Origin: Opisthorchis felineus
Taxonomy: Eukaryota > Platyhelminthes > Trematoda > Opisthorchiida > Opisthorchiidae
NCBI GenBank assembly: GCA_004794785.1
Contig: SJOL01009565.1
Span: 469,182 to 533,181, forward strand
Length of the DNA stretch: 64,000 nucleotides
Direction of reading: 5' to 3'
Both the position numbers and the translations under genes were made by a program. The notes beneath the pieces are model-generated. The model was not told the origin of the DNA. It made no database searches and worked only from the letters and a program-made list of their open reading frames with translations. Position 1 is the stretch's first letter. Every line of letters begins with the position of its first letter. This document shows, piece after piece, positions 1-12,270 of the stretch.

Positions 1-125
1 GCCTAGTGCCGGAAAAAGACTCACAGAAGGGAACACAACAACTTTATTCCGAACAAGCGAGTGTGAGTGCAGTGCGAGTGCAAGTGCGAGAAGTACAACG
101 GCTTCAAGCTATTTATTGGAGGGAC
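1..125 (-). repeat. LTR-like retroelement end (copy 1)
   Basis: Read on the minus strand, this stretch matches 42300-42420 on the plus strand. Both have a CACTCGC-rich part, CTCGCTTGTT, an AATAAAG signal, GTTGTGTTCC, a TGAGT-(T)n run and CTGGCACCAGGC or a close variant. A polyadenylation signal a short way before a conserved end suggests the 3' part of a retroelement long terminal repeat. The internal coding region is not visible, and the copy is cut by the window edge. Confidence 0.5.
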
Positions 126-1432
126 ACTGTCTGAACTTGGTCCAATGCTGACGCACGCTGTCTGGCCTTGGTACGAGGCTGTGACGCGCTGCATATTGAG
201 TGGGCGTTGTCTGACGTTAGCATCTAGTGGAGCTGAGGGTTTCAGTAGACTTCGGGCATTCAGTGGTTGCTTTCAGGAATCCGACCTTCCTGATACTAAC
301 CATACCCTGAGAGTAGCCTGATTCTGGTGTATGTTTTGGGCTATACACAGAATAAAGTGCTGGCTTTTTTGGCCAATATGTTCCTTTAAAATTGTACAGA
401 ATGCTAGAAATGACTACAACGGAGTCAAATTAGCGAGTTTTGAGGCAGTTATTGTAGCCTAGCCATTAAGTTTGACTTTAACGGACGAAGTCACATGAAA
501 GTCTGTTTAAGTTTGTTCCAGGCGTGAGGCCATTCAGGAAGAGATACTGTTGGATGAAATGTAACTTTGATCTTCTTCAGGAAATTGAGATTAATTAACG
601 TAAAAATGTAGCTACGGCTTAAATGCGCTGAGAAAATGAAGTTGAGCGAGGTAGAGGACAACTTTATTGTAGACTGACAAACATCGGTTAGTTGGTTCGC
701 CATGCCATTAACACTAGAAACAATAAAACTAATCACAGAAGACTACATGAATCTGACCCGGTGCTAATTATTCTGTTGACAAAACACCCTGACAACCTAA
801 TCTTCTTTTGTGCTTTCTAGGGCGGTTCATTGCTTACACCTTCCTTCGCCAAAAGTAGGCAGGGAAAGATAACAATCACACAATGGGGATAAAAATTGAG
901 CATTTCCTGTGACCTGAGAATCTAATTACCTCTGTTTGACAACTTATAAATTACGTCCGATGTTGCTTTGAGTTATTCAGGCAGCAGGACACTAGAATAT
1001 GGGACTACCGTAAAAGTGACAATTTAGGGCAAATGTACATACCCAGATGGAGCAGTAGACGGCGGACACGTCTGAAGTCAGTTTTGAACTTTTATATTTT
1101 AGTTTGGTGCGCTCACTGATGACGTCTCCTCTAGTGGTGGAGAAACATTCGCCTGCCGAGTGTCAAGCTCGGTGCCACATGTCTAGCGGCCAACAAATGC
1201 ACCGAATCCACTAATGTTTAGATATATTGCCAATGGTGTTCAACCTTACACTCTATGGGGTTGAAATCAACACATTCCGTAATGACGGTGGGCACTAAAA
1301 TAAGGTTTTTATTTAACGGTTGCTTCATTTGAAGCAGATTGTCCTGGTGTAATGGTCCATACTACTGACGAAACGTCCGAGTAGTGTCTGGTCTAGTGTC
1401 AAAGTGCCGTCCACGCATCTCCTGCGATTACC
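126..1432. other. Non-coding, no gene seen; repeat scraps
   Basis: No open frame here has splice or domain support. Around 1113-1165 lies a piece of a dispersed repeat (GATGACGTCTCCTCTAGTGG, then GGAGAAACATTCG) that recurs near 25315-25370. The remainder is unassigned sequence. Confidence 0.5.
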
Positions 1433-2163
1433 GTGTGGCCGGTGACACCCCTGCCATTTTCATTGACAGATGGACCAGATCATCCACGCTCAACTTGTCG
1501 ATTTTGCTTCCCAACCGCAACTGAGCACCAAGCGCCGGCTGCACTTCTTCGACGAACTGGTGAACCAGCAACTGCTGACGTGACACTGCTTCCAATTCCG
1601 ACAAACTTACGATCCAGCCACTGCTGCAGACTGGCCAAGAACATCGTCGGTTTGCATCCCGGCCTCATCCTGGCCACCTTGAATCGACTAACATCCTCCT
1701 TGTGGTCTGATGTAGGGTCTTCCTTCTTGGCGGCTCAGTCCATCTTCCGAGAGCATTTTATGGCCTCATCTAGGAGAGCGCCAGCCCGGACTCCGTGGAG
1801 CGTTTTCAGTGCCGACAACTCACCCCGTCTGGTCTCCAGTCCAACCGTCTCTGTCAGGCCCTCAAAGTCCTCCAGGAAAGTTCGGGTAATCCCATCCTCG
1901 AAAGGATGCGGACACGGAATCATCTGTATCCTGTTTACGGTAGAAAAGGAAAGAAAGAGCGCCTTCAAGTGCGGAGTTTTATAGTGACCAAAACGAACTA
2001 AGAGATTAGTGGCTATTAGACACGAAAGTAAAAACTTCAGTTGCACAGACTTTTTAAAAAATTGAACATTCTCAAGCTTCTTCTTCAACTTTCCCGGATG
2101 TCCATTGAATGTTAAACAGTGATGAACAAACACTGTGAGGCGCTTCCATAATTCCCACATCAA
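1433..2163. pseudogene. Degraded coding remnant, possibly from a mobile element
   Basis: Long open frames occur on both strands (183 codons on plus from 1433, 142 codons on minus to 2163), and GC is higher than in the flanks between 1430 and 1900. One plus frame starting at the ATG near 1470 (MDQIIHAQLVDFASQPQLST onward) looks protein-like but is stopped after about 37 codons. No reverse transcriptase, transposase or protease motif is recognisable. I read it as an eroded mobile-element or gene copy; strand and family are unsettled. Confidence 0.3.
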
Positions 2164-4850
2164 CCTTCCATCAGATGTGGGGACAGCACTTTGATAACTG
2201 ACGAGACACTACTCACCTGTTTCATCCATAATAAACATCGTCTCACTGTTCGCCAAATAGTTGGAGATCTAAACACCTAGCTGAAGGGTTGGCATGAGAA
2301 TATTAGGTTTAAAGTAGCCCACCAAACAATAGATTGAAGCGATTCAAAAACATGGATCTGAGAAAACGCGTCTTTTCAGTGTACCTCCTACTGGTGTTCA
2401 CATTTACAAAACACCCGAAAGTCGGATCCCGCGTGATTTAAATGGACTGGTTAACCATTGGCATGGTGGTAGGATTCTTCATTCAGAAGGTTTTAGAGCA
2501 AAACGCAGTGATTCTGATGTTTTAACATAAAATCTTGATAATATTGCAGGAAGAAACAACCAGAAGCACTGCGCGCATTTGAATCTGAGCTTTCACAAGT
2601 GTGGTAAGGCGATGAGGTGGGAACAAGACCACCTTCATGCTGTGCTAGGTATTTCATTGCTTTCAGACACATCTTGGATTGGTGGCCGTTGGTTTGTTCA
2701 CAGAGCTGGGCAATTTGGTTGCAAACGTTTCATCACCACTCGCGGTTACATGATCAGTATGTTGTTAGGGAGCGTAGCGGAGCGTAGCGATGGGTTGGTG
2801 GTCATCCTTTGAGTAGTGCTGTGTGTGTGGTTATATACTTGCTGCCAGTCGGGGCTGACCTTCATTAAGGATTAGTTGTTCGGTCGGTCGGTTCCATTGG
2901 TTGTTCTGTTATCCTGTGTCTTATTGATCGACGACCACGGGATCTTTGGACTTGGCATCCCCTGCCCTCGTGTTCTGTTTCAGTCTCTGGGTTGCTGAAT
3001 ATCCCGTTTCACATTATACTGATTGGTGCATTTCATTACAGCGGGGCCATAACCAAGTGTAGAGCAATCGGAGAAACTCCGATTGTCCATCCAACTTGTC
3101 GCTAATTCAGACACAGAGCCTGAAGATTATCAGGTAGTTGACGTTTATGGTAACTCCTAGGGAACTCAGCCAACTTGATCAACTGCAATGGAGAAGAAAG
3201 GTACATACTGATACGTGATACAAGCAATTCTTAAACTGATGACGCAATAAATTGCAGGCACTCTTTTTAATTTGCTCGGATGTTCCTACTGAGTACTCCC
3301 TAACTGCTGAGCAGTTAGGGAGAATGTGATCATTCGGGTAAAATCAGACAGAACAAGAACTCCAAGCAAATACTGTTCCCATGTAATTTTGGTTCGAGCC
3401 TCAAAACAGACCATCTCTTAGAAGGTTCCACTTTGGTCTGCCTTCTGACGTGGTTCCTCCTTACCAGAACTGCCGTAGCTGAGTAAATGTTTTGCCTCAG
3501 TTGGACCAAGAAAAGGACACAGGCCTCATGGCAGGCCTACGCTACTGCAACAAGCAACACACACTGGCACTTCATAAGCCGTTGTCGCTAAAATGAAAGC
3601 GTATGGCCGCAGCCGATTGATCAGGCTTTTCAGACTTGATGGAGCTATGAAAACTAGGCTAAGCACATGAATCAGCTGAGCCAGGCAAATAGTTGGTATT
3701 GCTCAGTTCTGTTCATTTTCGTCTAACTCTTAGGTGAAACAGGAGTGATTACATTCTCATTCCGCGAAACGACATTATCCAAGCGTCATCCTTCATCTAC
3801 AAATCGATGCGGGTCTTGGTTGATTTAAACCAAAATTATTATTTAGTCTTTGAAGCAGACAAATGTATTTTTTGCTACCTCAAAAGTGTCTGAAATAATT
3901 TATCTGGCAGTTTATGAGCCTGGTAGATTTGGCTGCTATGATGTACTACGGTCAGAACCGACTGCGGATACTTGCGTTAATATTGCCGTCTTGTACTTGC
4001 TCACTGTTACAGCCATAGATGTCACTTCGTCTGCTTAGTTACAGCATTTCACTATGAGAAGATAGAGAGTGTGCGACTCAAATCACCTAGTTTTTGAGAT
4101 AACTTGTGCTGCAGCGACAGCACAGTCCTTCCATTTGACCAAAATACCCTTCTTCAATGCCTGATGGCTATATATACTAGGGGAGTTTGACTGCGATAAA
4201 CTTTGTATACCCACTTGCTATTTGGTTGATGGAACGATACTGAAGTTTTGTTCGTACAACTTCTAAAGTACACCACGAAACATTTGGAGAATGTAGTGTA
4301 TAAGGGCGAATAGTCTCGCACAGTATGGTTTTCAAATTGTCCCAGGCAGATCAGAGCGTTCGAAATTAATCGGCAGTGACTCATCTCTCTTCGAGTGCAC
4401 CGCTCTTTGTCTAGGTCTGAGTAAGGTGGAATTTTAGCTTGCCCAATTAGGCAACCACATATGTTTCGTTCCCATCAACCGACTTTCCCGCAAGATCGAC
4501 AGAGAGTGGAATCCAGGACATGTAACTTCGTTTCTTAAACGCGGATATTTGTGGTTAGTTTTAATATATCGCCTTCAACGGTGTCAAGTTTCGGCGGAAT
4601 GTATTGCACACCACTTACATTTGAAAAAAACTAATCAATTCGAGTGTAGTGTTCTACGTTGGTCACAAACTGAACCCTGATGCCATTAGTAACTTTTAAG
4701 ACAGGATCATAAACACTCCAGGCCTTTTGAAAAAAATCTCCAACCCAGTGCATATCCTCTCTCCTTTCCGCTGGCGAGATCGGCAAGGAAAATACTCTAT
4801 AATGGAAGCATAAGTATGAAAGAAGACGTCAGCAACTTAAAAGAAAGGTT
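2164..4850. other. Non-coding downstream region, no gene seen
   Basis: No supported gene. Around 2725-2770 the minus strand carries TGGTGATGAAACGTTTGCAA, a dispersed-repeat core also seen in altered form at 1113, 25315 and 32090. Short open frames in the stretch lack splice sites or domains. Confidence 0.5.
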
Positions 4851-4859
4851 GTTGGTAGT

Positions 4860-5505
4860 GTCTGAAGATTTTGGAATTTTGATGGAGATTTCGTCCAGTA
4901 AGTGTAGCCAATCTGTGCTGAAAAGCCGACAAGCACTGTACAGCTATTTCACCTTATTGAAAATTATCAGTAGTGAACACCTGACGAAACTCCAGAGAGT
5001 CTCGAAACCGCGACCTCCTGGCTACTAGTTCGAATATTTAATCGTTTTGCTACAAGTGGCTGATCAGCAGTGTGATTAACTTGTACTTAAAATTTAGCGC
5101 CGTTCATCCTTCGATCACAGGATCCACATCACGTGGTCACGTGTTGACTGGCTCCTCGAGCAACGACTTCTTAGACGGAAGTTTCACTTATCGGATGCAT
5201 TCGTTCGGGTGTAGCCGCTGCTCGAGGAGTCAGTCAACACGTGACCATGTGTTGTGGATACCATGAATGAAGGTTGAGCGCGCATTAGCTTATCTAAATG
5301 CGACGTAATCACAATGCTAAACAGCCACTCGTGGCCAAACGGTTGTGTTCAAACTACTAGCCGGGAGGTCACGGGTTTGGGACTCTCTGGAGTTTCGTGA
5401 GATGTACACTGCTGATGATTCCCAATAAAGATGAAACAGCTATACAGTGCTTCTCGGCTTTTCAACATAGATTGGCTTCACATATGTGACGAAATCTCCA
5501 ATAAA
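4860..5505. repeat. Foldback element with arms of about 300 bp (copy 1, complete)
   Basis: The left arm (about 4860-5200) is matched in reverse complement by the right arm (about 5210-5505). Examples: GACTGGCTCCTCGAGCAACG on the left pairs with a near-identical inverted segment at 5217-5237; CACGAAACTCCAGAGAGTC-like sequence recurs inverted; and GAAAAGCCGACAAGCACTGTA near 4919 pairs with the segment ending near 5463. Arms are roughly 80-90% alike by eye and enclose a short centre. No transposase is present, so it is a non-autonomous foldback or MITE-like element. Short open frames across it are artefacts. Confidence 0.8.
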
Positions 5506-6320
5506 AGGCAATCCGTTTGAATTGATGGGCATTTAACTTGGTCACTGCGATCTGAATGGCATTCAAGAAGCAATGAATAAGGGACGACCCGTTTGTGTTT
5601 GAGGACCCACCAGACTGAAACAATGTTTGCCACAACAACAAGCGAAACAAAAACAAATTGCTGTTCACCAGCTTCCTGTACCTGTCTTACAAATACTAAC
5701 CCGACTTCCTGTAGGCATATTAGTCCTGAACCCAGCCCTCCAAAGAAGGACTACTTTATCCAGTGTCCAGAAGGGTAACTTTCTTTATCCACAACTTAAG
5801 GTGCTCTCTTAATCCTTTGTTATCGCAGTCTGATCTCGAGAAAGCTGTCACAAAATTGCTTTTTCTACAGGCATTCTCTCTATGGATGACACTAGCCTCG
5901 TTATCTTAACAGTTTCCACTAAAGTTTAGACTGTTTTGTTGGTCTAAGAGGGATTCTAGAGAGAATTCGGCAAAATCCCTTTAAATTTCTACAGATTCGC
6001 ATGAAACACTGAATGCTTTTGTGCCAATATAGTTCGCCGGGCCACTGGATAGATTCATGCACCTATTCTATCCGTACCGAAAAACCGCGAAACACTGCAT
6101 GGGTGTTTCATCCTCGTTGAGAATCATCATTTGTGCGCATCTCACGAATCGTCCGGAGGATTCAAAATGTCAACCTCGCGATTGGGATTTCAAGCTTAAA
6201 CAAGTCAACGATGGGCAGCCGAGCGCCCGTGCGATAAACCGACAGTCTGACAGGATATGGCGTGCGGTGAACTTGTCACTCAAAGGGCTCGTCAGCACGT
6301 GATTTCGTGGCACGAATTCT
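5506..6320. other. Non-coding, no gene seen
   Basis: No exon-like open frame is supported. The first part may be the flank of the foldback element; the rest is unassigned. Confidence 0.45.
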
Positions 6321-6324
6321 TCGA

Positions 6325-6545
6325 GTAAAAGATGAATGTCCCCAGATTTCCATTCAGATATATCGTTGGCCTGCCGTCTTTGACCAAACGGTATAACCTT
6401 AAACTACCATCCGGGATGTTGGCGGTTCGAATCTCCATGCCGACTTGCGCACTGCTGATTATTCCAAACTTGATGGAAACAGCTGCACCGCGCTCTCCAG
6501 CCTTTCGGTATACATGTACCTCATTCACAGGACGAAATCGCCATG
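6325..6545 (+). repeat. Foldback family, single right arm
   Basis: The sequence is collinear with the right arm of the 4.9-5.5 kb foldback. It has a TTTGACCAAACGGT motif, a short spacer, CCATCCGGGATGTTGGCGGTTCG, GCGCACTGCTGATTATTCC, GATGGAAACAGCTG, and a final ACGAAATC. The left arm is not evident, so this is a truncated or half copy. Confidence 0.6.
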
Positions 6546-7097
6546 GGAACTTTTCCGAGTCTTACCGAACGTCGGTACTTCGGTCAACTCAGTACAATGA
6601 CAGTTGCCCAGGAGGGCATATATAGTTACTCTAATGATCGGTCCCGGTAATGTGGTGTTTACTGCAACGCTAGGGCGTTGCTTGATATATCAGATCCAGT
6701 GAATGTCTCAGTAGTGAGAGTTGTTACCTACAAAACTGGAAGGAACCAGCAAGAAATATGGCTTACTCCTATATGAATTGTGTAATTTGGATGAGCTCCA
6801 TTAGGTGCTTCCACTTGTGCTTCTTCTAACTTGTCTACTGGTAAGAAAAACCTCTATAGGATTACACATTCAACTAAGTGCCTCTTGCGTACGGATGGCC
6901 TCATGTCGATGCGCTTCTTTTTAACGCCGTTTTCGCCTCAGCAGCTTGTATGTTTTCCCAAATGGATTTTACATCACAAATGATAGACCTTCACTTCGTC
7001 AAAATAGGTATCCCTGCTTTGCTTCACAGACTAGAATGGCATTCCCGGTCTACTTCGAAAGTCCTAACCACCCCTTTTTCTCGACGCATGCTGTATT
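6546..7097. other. Non-coding, no gene seen
   Basis: Two overlapping plus-strand open frames (6878-7123 and 6946-7131) have no domain. The second (VYFESPNHPFFSTHAVLCAP) is protein-like but short and in a different frame from the longer frame that follows at 7098. Confidence 0.35.
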
Positions 7098-7574
7098 ATG
7101 TGCACCAGTGGTCAGCCCAATAGGATTCTAGAACTGAGAAGTTCAGATACACGTAGCGTGATCAAAAGGACAACCTCGGATCCCACTTACCGAAAGTCTG
7201 CTCTACGGAGCGAGATACGGAGGACGCTCGATGTCGTTCACACTTATGCCTCCAAATGTCACAACCAATTTGCAGCAACTTTGCCCACTGGTTTAACAGT
7301 CAATATCTGTCAGTCATTGGTAAGCCACCTTTTTAACTTCTACGGTGAGCTAGACGTGGATATTAGCGAGATACCCATGAGACTTTTATATGGAAGGGGA
7401 ATTCCAGATACACGGAGCATACACAGTAAGCGGAGAGGTCCACCTCCAGGAATGTATTTTGGTTTAAAACATGCGTACTCGGACTTTCCATTTCAAGATC
7501 TACCACGCAATCTTTCACTTTCTAGTGACATGATCCTTAGAGGAAAAACAGTCCGAACAATCGTGACGCACTAA
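7098..7574 (+). CDS. Unrecognised 158-codon open frame (hypothetical)
   Basis: This is an ATG-to-TAA plus-strand frame of 158 codons. It has no recognisable domain, signal peptide or membrane segment. It is basic, with a near-repeat DTRSV/DTRSI (residues about 17 and 109) and clusters such as KRRGPPPGMYFGLK. A frame of this length can arise by chance in 64 kb, roughly once or twice by my estimate. GT-AG borders near it (TTG|gtaagc at 7319) could mean part of it is an exon. It lies 7 kb beyond the stop of the spectraplakin gene. Confidence 0.2.
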   Translation: MCTSGQPNRILELRSSDTRSVIKRTTSDPTYRKSALRSEIRRTLDVVHTYASKCHNQFAATLPTGLTVNICQSLVSHLFNFYGELDVDISEIPMRLLYGRGIPDTRSIHSKRRGPPPGMYFGLKHAYSDFPFQDLPRNLSLSSDMILRGKTVRTIVTH

Positions 7575-10285
7575 CCCTCACCTTACCATTCACTACGATC
7601 CTTTTGAAATCGCTTTCCGCATTCTATAGCTGTGGTTTTTGCCTATATTTGTACTACACAAAACACAACAGGATGGACGGTACCAGTAAGTGTACTCTTG
7701 ACTAGGTAAGAATGCTGATTTCAATGGCCTGCAGCGAATTTCCATCATCGGAAGCTGTGAGGATTTGCTGAAATGTATTAAGCGTTCTGTTTGGTGGTAG
7801 AACCCCGAATAACACATATTTGAGCTATGAAAAGCAAAAGATAGACGTTACCTGTCAGCTCAATGCCTTGTAAGCCCTAATAATTATCAGATAGATAAAG
7901 GTCAGCAGTCTCGACGAACTTTTCCGGGGATGGAAATGTTTCGCATTTAGCTAAAAAGCAATGACTGAATTCAACATATCTCGAAATCTGTTAAAGAATC
8001 TCAGGGCCTTTTGACCAGCCTGAATGATTTAAGCCCATTTAGCAATGAGCGTTCTTCCCCTCCGTGTCAGATGGTCATTCCTTGGTAGGGATCCTGCCCT
8101 CGAGCAATGCCAAAGCATGTTTTTGTTGGCTGTCTTTATGTAAGAGAACACAGCTGCCCTGCAGTTACAGAATATAATCTGTTTGAAATCGCACAATCTG
8201 AAGAGCAAACTGTATCAAAAACTTTTTTGATTAATAACGTCCTAATAATTAAGTCTTCACTAACGTTACATCTGTCACTCAAACGCATCCCTTAACCCAG
8301 TTCAACTTCACGAACCCGATTGGTCGAGCAATAAACATCTAAATATCTTGTCATCAGGGCAATTTTTACGGACTCCCTCATGCTTAAATTGACATGACAT
8401 TAAATTCTGAGTTCTCTCAAATTGACAGTGCGTAGGACGATTTTTTGCTGAGATTCAACCGAGTTGAGACACTCACAATCTTGGGCTGACTCAACACTCC
8501 TCTTGACGACCAACGAGCATCGATTCCGTCGCTACGGATAAATCTTTTGGTTGGTGCAGGCATGCCATCAAACGTTTACACTAGTGGCGTAGCCACGGAT
8601 AGGATGGGAATGTTAATTTTACCGTTTGTAACATCATTGATAAAGAGAATACACATTTAATGACGCTCATTAGCGTCATTTGCTACGGCTGTTATCCGCT
8701 AGCGACTCTCTAAACAGCAAAACGTTATGTTCATCAGCTGGACGATAGATTTTTGCCCTTCCGAATGAAGGTTGTAGAACAGACTTTCTGGTTACTTTCA
8801 TCAAACCATCTAGTTGTTGAAATTTCCGATACTGGCCAGTACCACTTGCTTTCAATGAATGCAGTGGCTCAACTGATTAGGTCCTTATCTGCTGAATCAC
8901 TGAAACTATCTCTCACATTCGGAGTTGCAGCTCACAAAGTAAAGCGTTGACTTTAAATAGTCTTCAGCTTCCTGGATACGGGACAGTAGGAAAGCTACTT
9001 TTGAGTGGAGGAGATAATAGGGGATCATGAGAATGTCGGCTCGTCCTTTCATTTTTCTATCTAAACCCATCGACCTACACATATTTCCACTCATCTCAGT
9101 CCAGCGTCTAGGCCTGAGAGCCCTAGAAATATCCGAGCCCACGAACAAGCATGAACCTCACAGTTACAGATAACCTCATGACTTATCCTGTATACGATGA
9201 TAACCGATCGAGATGACATCATCAGTGGTGCGTCGGTGTATAGGCCTTGGTGCTCACGAAACGAACCCATCCAGTAACAGTGTGAACGATTGACTCCAAG
9301 TGGACTCGCTGCCTGACAGCCGAGCAGCCCGCGTGGTTCCCACTAGTTGTATTGTAGACATTCTTCAAAATGGCGGGAAAACTAAAATATATTACCAAAA
9401 CTGAAGCATTAAAAGCTTCAAATTTACAAAAAAGCAAAGTCCCCTAAGTCGTATTAGCCAGTGTTTCTTGAGGGATGAAATCCCCACCGAAGAAGACCTC
9501 ATACACTCAGGTGTTGTGGAAAGGTTTTTGGTTGGCAGGCTAAAATACTTATTCTGAGTTCTTCTGGCCTAATATTTGGGTCATATTATGTGCTAGTGTT
9601 TACTCCTGTTGTACCACCTTGCCGAGCAGCTCTGTATTCCCATCCTCAGAGTTGGACCGCAGAAGCGTTGATAAATTCGCGAGCCTCTAAATCAATGATA
9701 ACTAAAATGGCTTCTACGAACGCATGGTCACGAACAACGTCGAAAACCTGGATTTAGGCTGACTGCGACAAGAAAGGATTCGAACTGCTGTTCCAAACAA
9801 ACCAATACTAGTCCGTCAATCCCATTTGACGTACGAGCAGAATCAAAAAGCCTCTTTTAATCGACGATTGTCTAGTATGGTCAAACGAACCTGATGGGTA
9901 TGGGAACGCAACGATTCGTGGAAAAAATGGCATATACTGAAAGAAGGGTAGTGTTACAAAAAGCGATTTGGTGAATACAAAATACAATGATAGACCCCTT
10001 TAATCAACGGGCGACATGTTGGCTGTCCATCAGATTGATAAATCCGCGGAAGGAAACCAATGATAAAGTGAACTGTTGGTGCTCGCTGAAGGAACTTGAA
10101 GTTTAGTGAGATTTGCCGTTTTCCAAACCGTCTTCTGCAAATAAATCGGGGATGGATTTAGCGAGGAAAGAACTTGCCAACTCTCGAAAATACATAACTA
10201 GTGAGTTGGTTTTTCACACAGGTGGGTAACACGTATTTTTTCGAGAGGGCTAGGGCTCTCAAACGATGGTATTTAGTAGTATGCG
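7575..10285. other. Non-coding, no gene seen
   Basis: Only short unsupported open frames are present on both strands. I recognise no exon, RNA gene or named repeat here. Confidence 0.45.
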
Positions 10286-10289
10286 GCAT

Positions 10290-10492
10290 GAATGAGCTCG
10301 AACCAGCTCAGTGGTGAAGGCACGGAAGATCATCGTTTGAAGCTGACCGCGGCACAGCTGTTCTTGTCTAGGCTTGAACACCTTGGTACTATTTCAGCCC
10401 TCGTGCTTCCTTCGGGTGGCACGGCACCTAAGGATCGAATGTGCGTCGGAGCTGAGCAGTTACCACTATCTGTTATTATTAAGTCACATTAG
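10290..10492 (+). repeat. tRNA-derived SINE, old copy
   Basis: This copy shares with the 58.6 kb copy an opening CAGCTCAGTGGT-like tRNA A-box region, a middle TGTCTAGGCTTGAACA block, and CCTCGTGCTTCCTTCGGGTGG, and it ends near TATTATTAAG. It is more diverged than the 58.6 kb copy, and its B box is eroded. Confidence 0.65.
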
Positions 10493-11889
10493 TTCGGTCA
10501 AAAGGAAGTAAAATACTTACATGACGGACTGTACTACTTTCCTCGGGCTTTTTCATCAACAAATACTATCACCGGGACAGGTAGTTTGAACGATATTCAG
10601 ATCCTATGTTTCATCAGTGAACGTGCCGGACAACAACGTCTTGAGATATAATCGAAGAGACAATGTGGTCGCGCGGTCTATTAGGTTTTGTGAGCTGGTT
10701 AATGCGCAACACTACTTAGGAAGCAGACTAGTGTTAGGTTACTAGCGTGACTTAGTGAAGAACACGTGTATATCCTCACCCGCCTAATGTCCGAGCGAAC
10801 GGAAGGCCGTGATGCACTGTGCGATCAGTCTTTGTAAACAGGGAATTTTTTTGTTCACTTTTACATTGCGATAAACGATTGTAAGGGGAAGTTGATAAAT
10901 CGGTCATGTCATATTACGATACTTTGTTGGAAGAAAGAAAACGGATGTTTATCTACCTAGACAGCAGTGCTAAAAAAATAATGTCTGTTTCATTTAATTT
11001 GCGGTTGGAGCAGCCTACAGTGCAGTACAGATTTTCCTTATAAGGAAAAAATCGATGTCTAAGAAGCGGTTGAAAGAAAGGATTTTGGCGATTTCTCTTT
11101 TAAATAAAAACTTCCACCCTGGAAACACTGTGAAGGCAACAGCATTTTGCGACATTTCATTCTCCTTACGAATACTCCAGAAGCGAAATCCTCCAATAAT
11201 CGAACTAAAGACCCATGAGCGCATGGGATCAGCACTCAGCCAAGAATAATATTAATGTATGAGTGCTTGAAAGTTTTGTTCCACACATTCATTTCATTGC
11301 ATTCTCTGGATGAAACAGATAAATGATCCGAATGGCACACCATCGGAGGAAACCAAGGCATAATGGGAGGTCATCATTCCATAGCTAAAGGCAGTTCATT
11401 TCATTTCTTAGGCATCTGCCTACCACACTCCTAATGGAAAGTCTAGGGTTATGCGTACTATGAATCCACCACAGAACACTTGAAAGTTTTTGTGCGCACA
11501 GGTTGCAACGTGTGACACCTGGTTCAAAAGAAGAAAGATGAAAAAGAACGCCTTAAATGCCGAGGAAAAGATCTTCCTGACGAGAAAATACCTCGCTTCA
11601 AAACTAAAGAAGACCTACCGGTGGTTTGTCAGATTTAACAAATATTAAAAGCTTCTCAAAGAGCACTATTTTCCGACGATTATCGACAGTACATTCATCT
11701 GACGATAATCACACATCTTTAAATTGTGTGCGATTTTCCTGTCATTGTATGGTAAATTTTTCATGGCTCCGTTTCGCATCTCACTCAATAACTAAGCTAC
11801 ACTTTGAATTTTCTTATAATGAGTGAGAAATATGACCAAACATGTCAAACCAGAATAATCGAAAACTGATGACTAGACATAACGTACTG
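10493..11889. other. Non-coding, no gene seen
   Basis: There are short unsupported open frames only. Nothing recognised. Confidence 0.45.
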
Positions 11890-12270
11890 CTCATAATGTC
11901 GCTGAAAGCTCTTCGGCAGCCCAAGAGCGGTTTCACCCATCCTGTGGCTCATTAGGTAGTTGCAGTTCCCGAGTTTTCGCCAACCTTGGGGTCTACTCGA
12001 ACCCGAATTGAACAGCTTTCGACAACTACTCTCGCTTACACACGAATTTGGTTTGGACAGGTGACTGAGTCTCTCGTTTATGATGGTTGCTTCTACTGAA
12101 TGTGCCACACCAGGCGGCCTCATGTTTCAGGTGTTACGATAAGCCAGTATCGCAGTTCAGTGTATAGACTGAAAACTCTTCGACACCCGACGACCGGTTT
12201 CCAAGCTCATCAGGTGGGCGCAGTCCCGAGTTTCCGTCAACCTTATTTTTTACTTGGACACACCCACAAT
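11890..12270 (+). repeat. Two-module dispersed repeat, arrangement A - B(inverted) - A
   Basis: Module A (GCTGAAA, CGACAGCCC, GACCGGTTT, CTCATnAGGT, CAGTCCCCGAGTTTCCGTCA) occurs at about 11895-11990 and again at about 12165-12260. Between them lies module B read in reverse (CTCTCGTTTATGATG, TGAATGTGCCACACCAGGCG, GCCTCATGTTTCA). This is the fullest unit in the window and may show the ancestral order. Confidence 0.65.

Noticed and set aside
5072..5812. Several 60-70-codon open frames on both strands
   Set aside because: The first lies within the foldback element, where symmetric sequence yields matching frames; the others start at its right-hand edge and run past it, with no domain or splice support.
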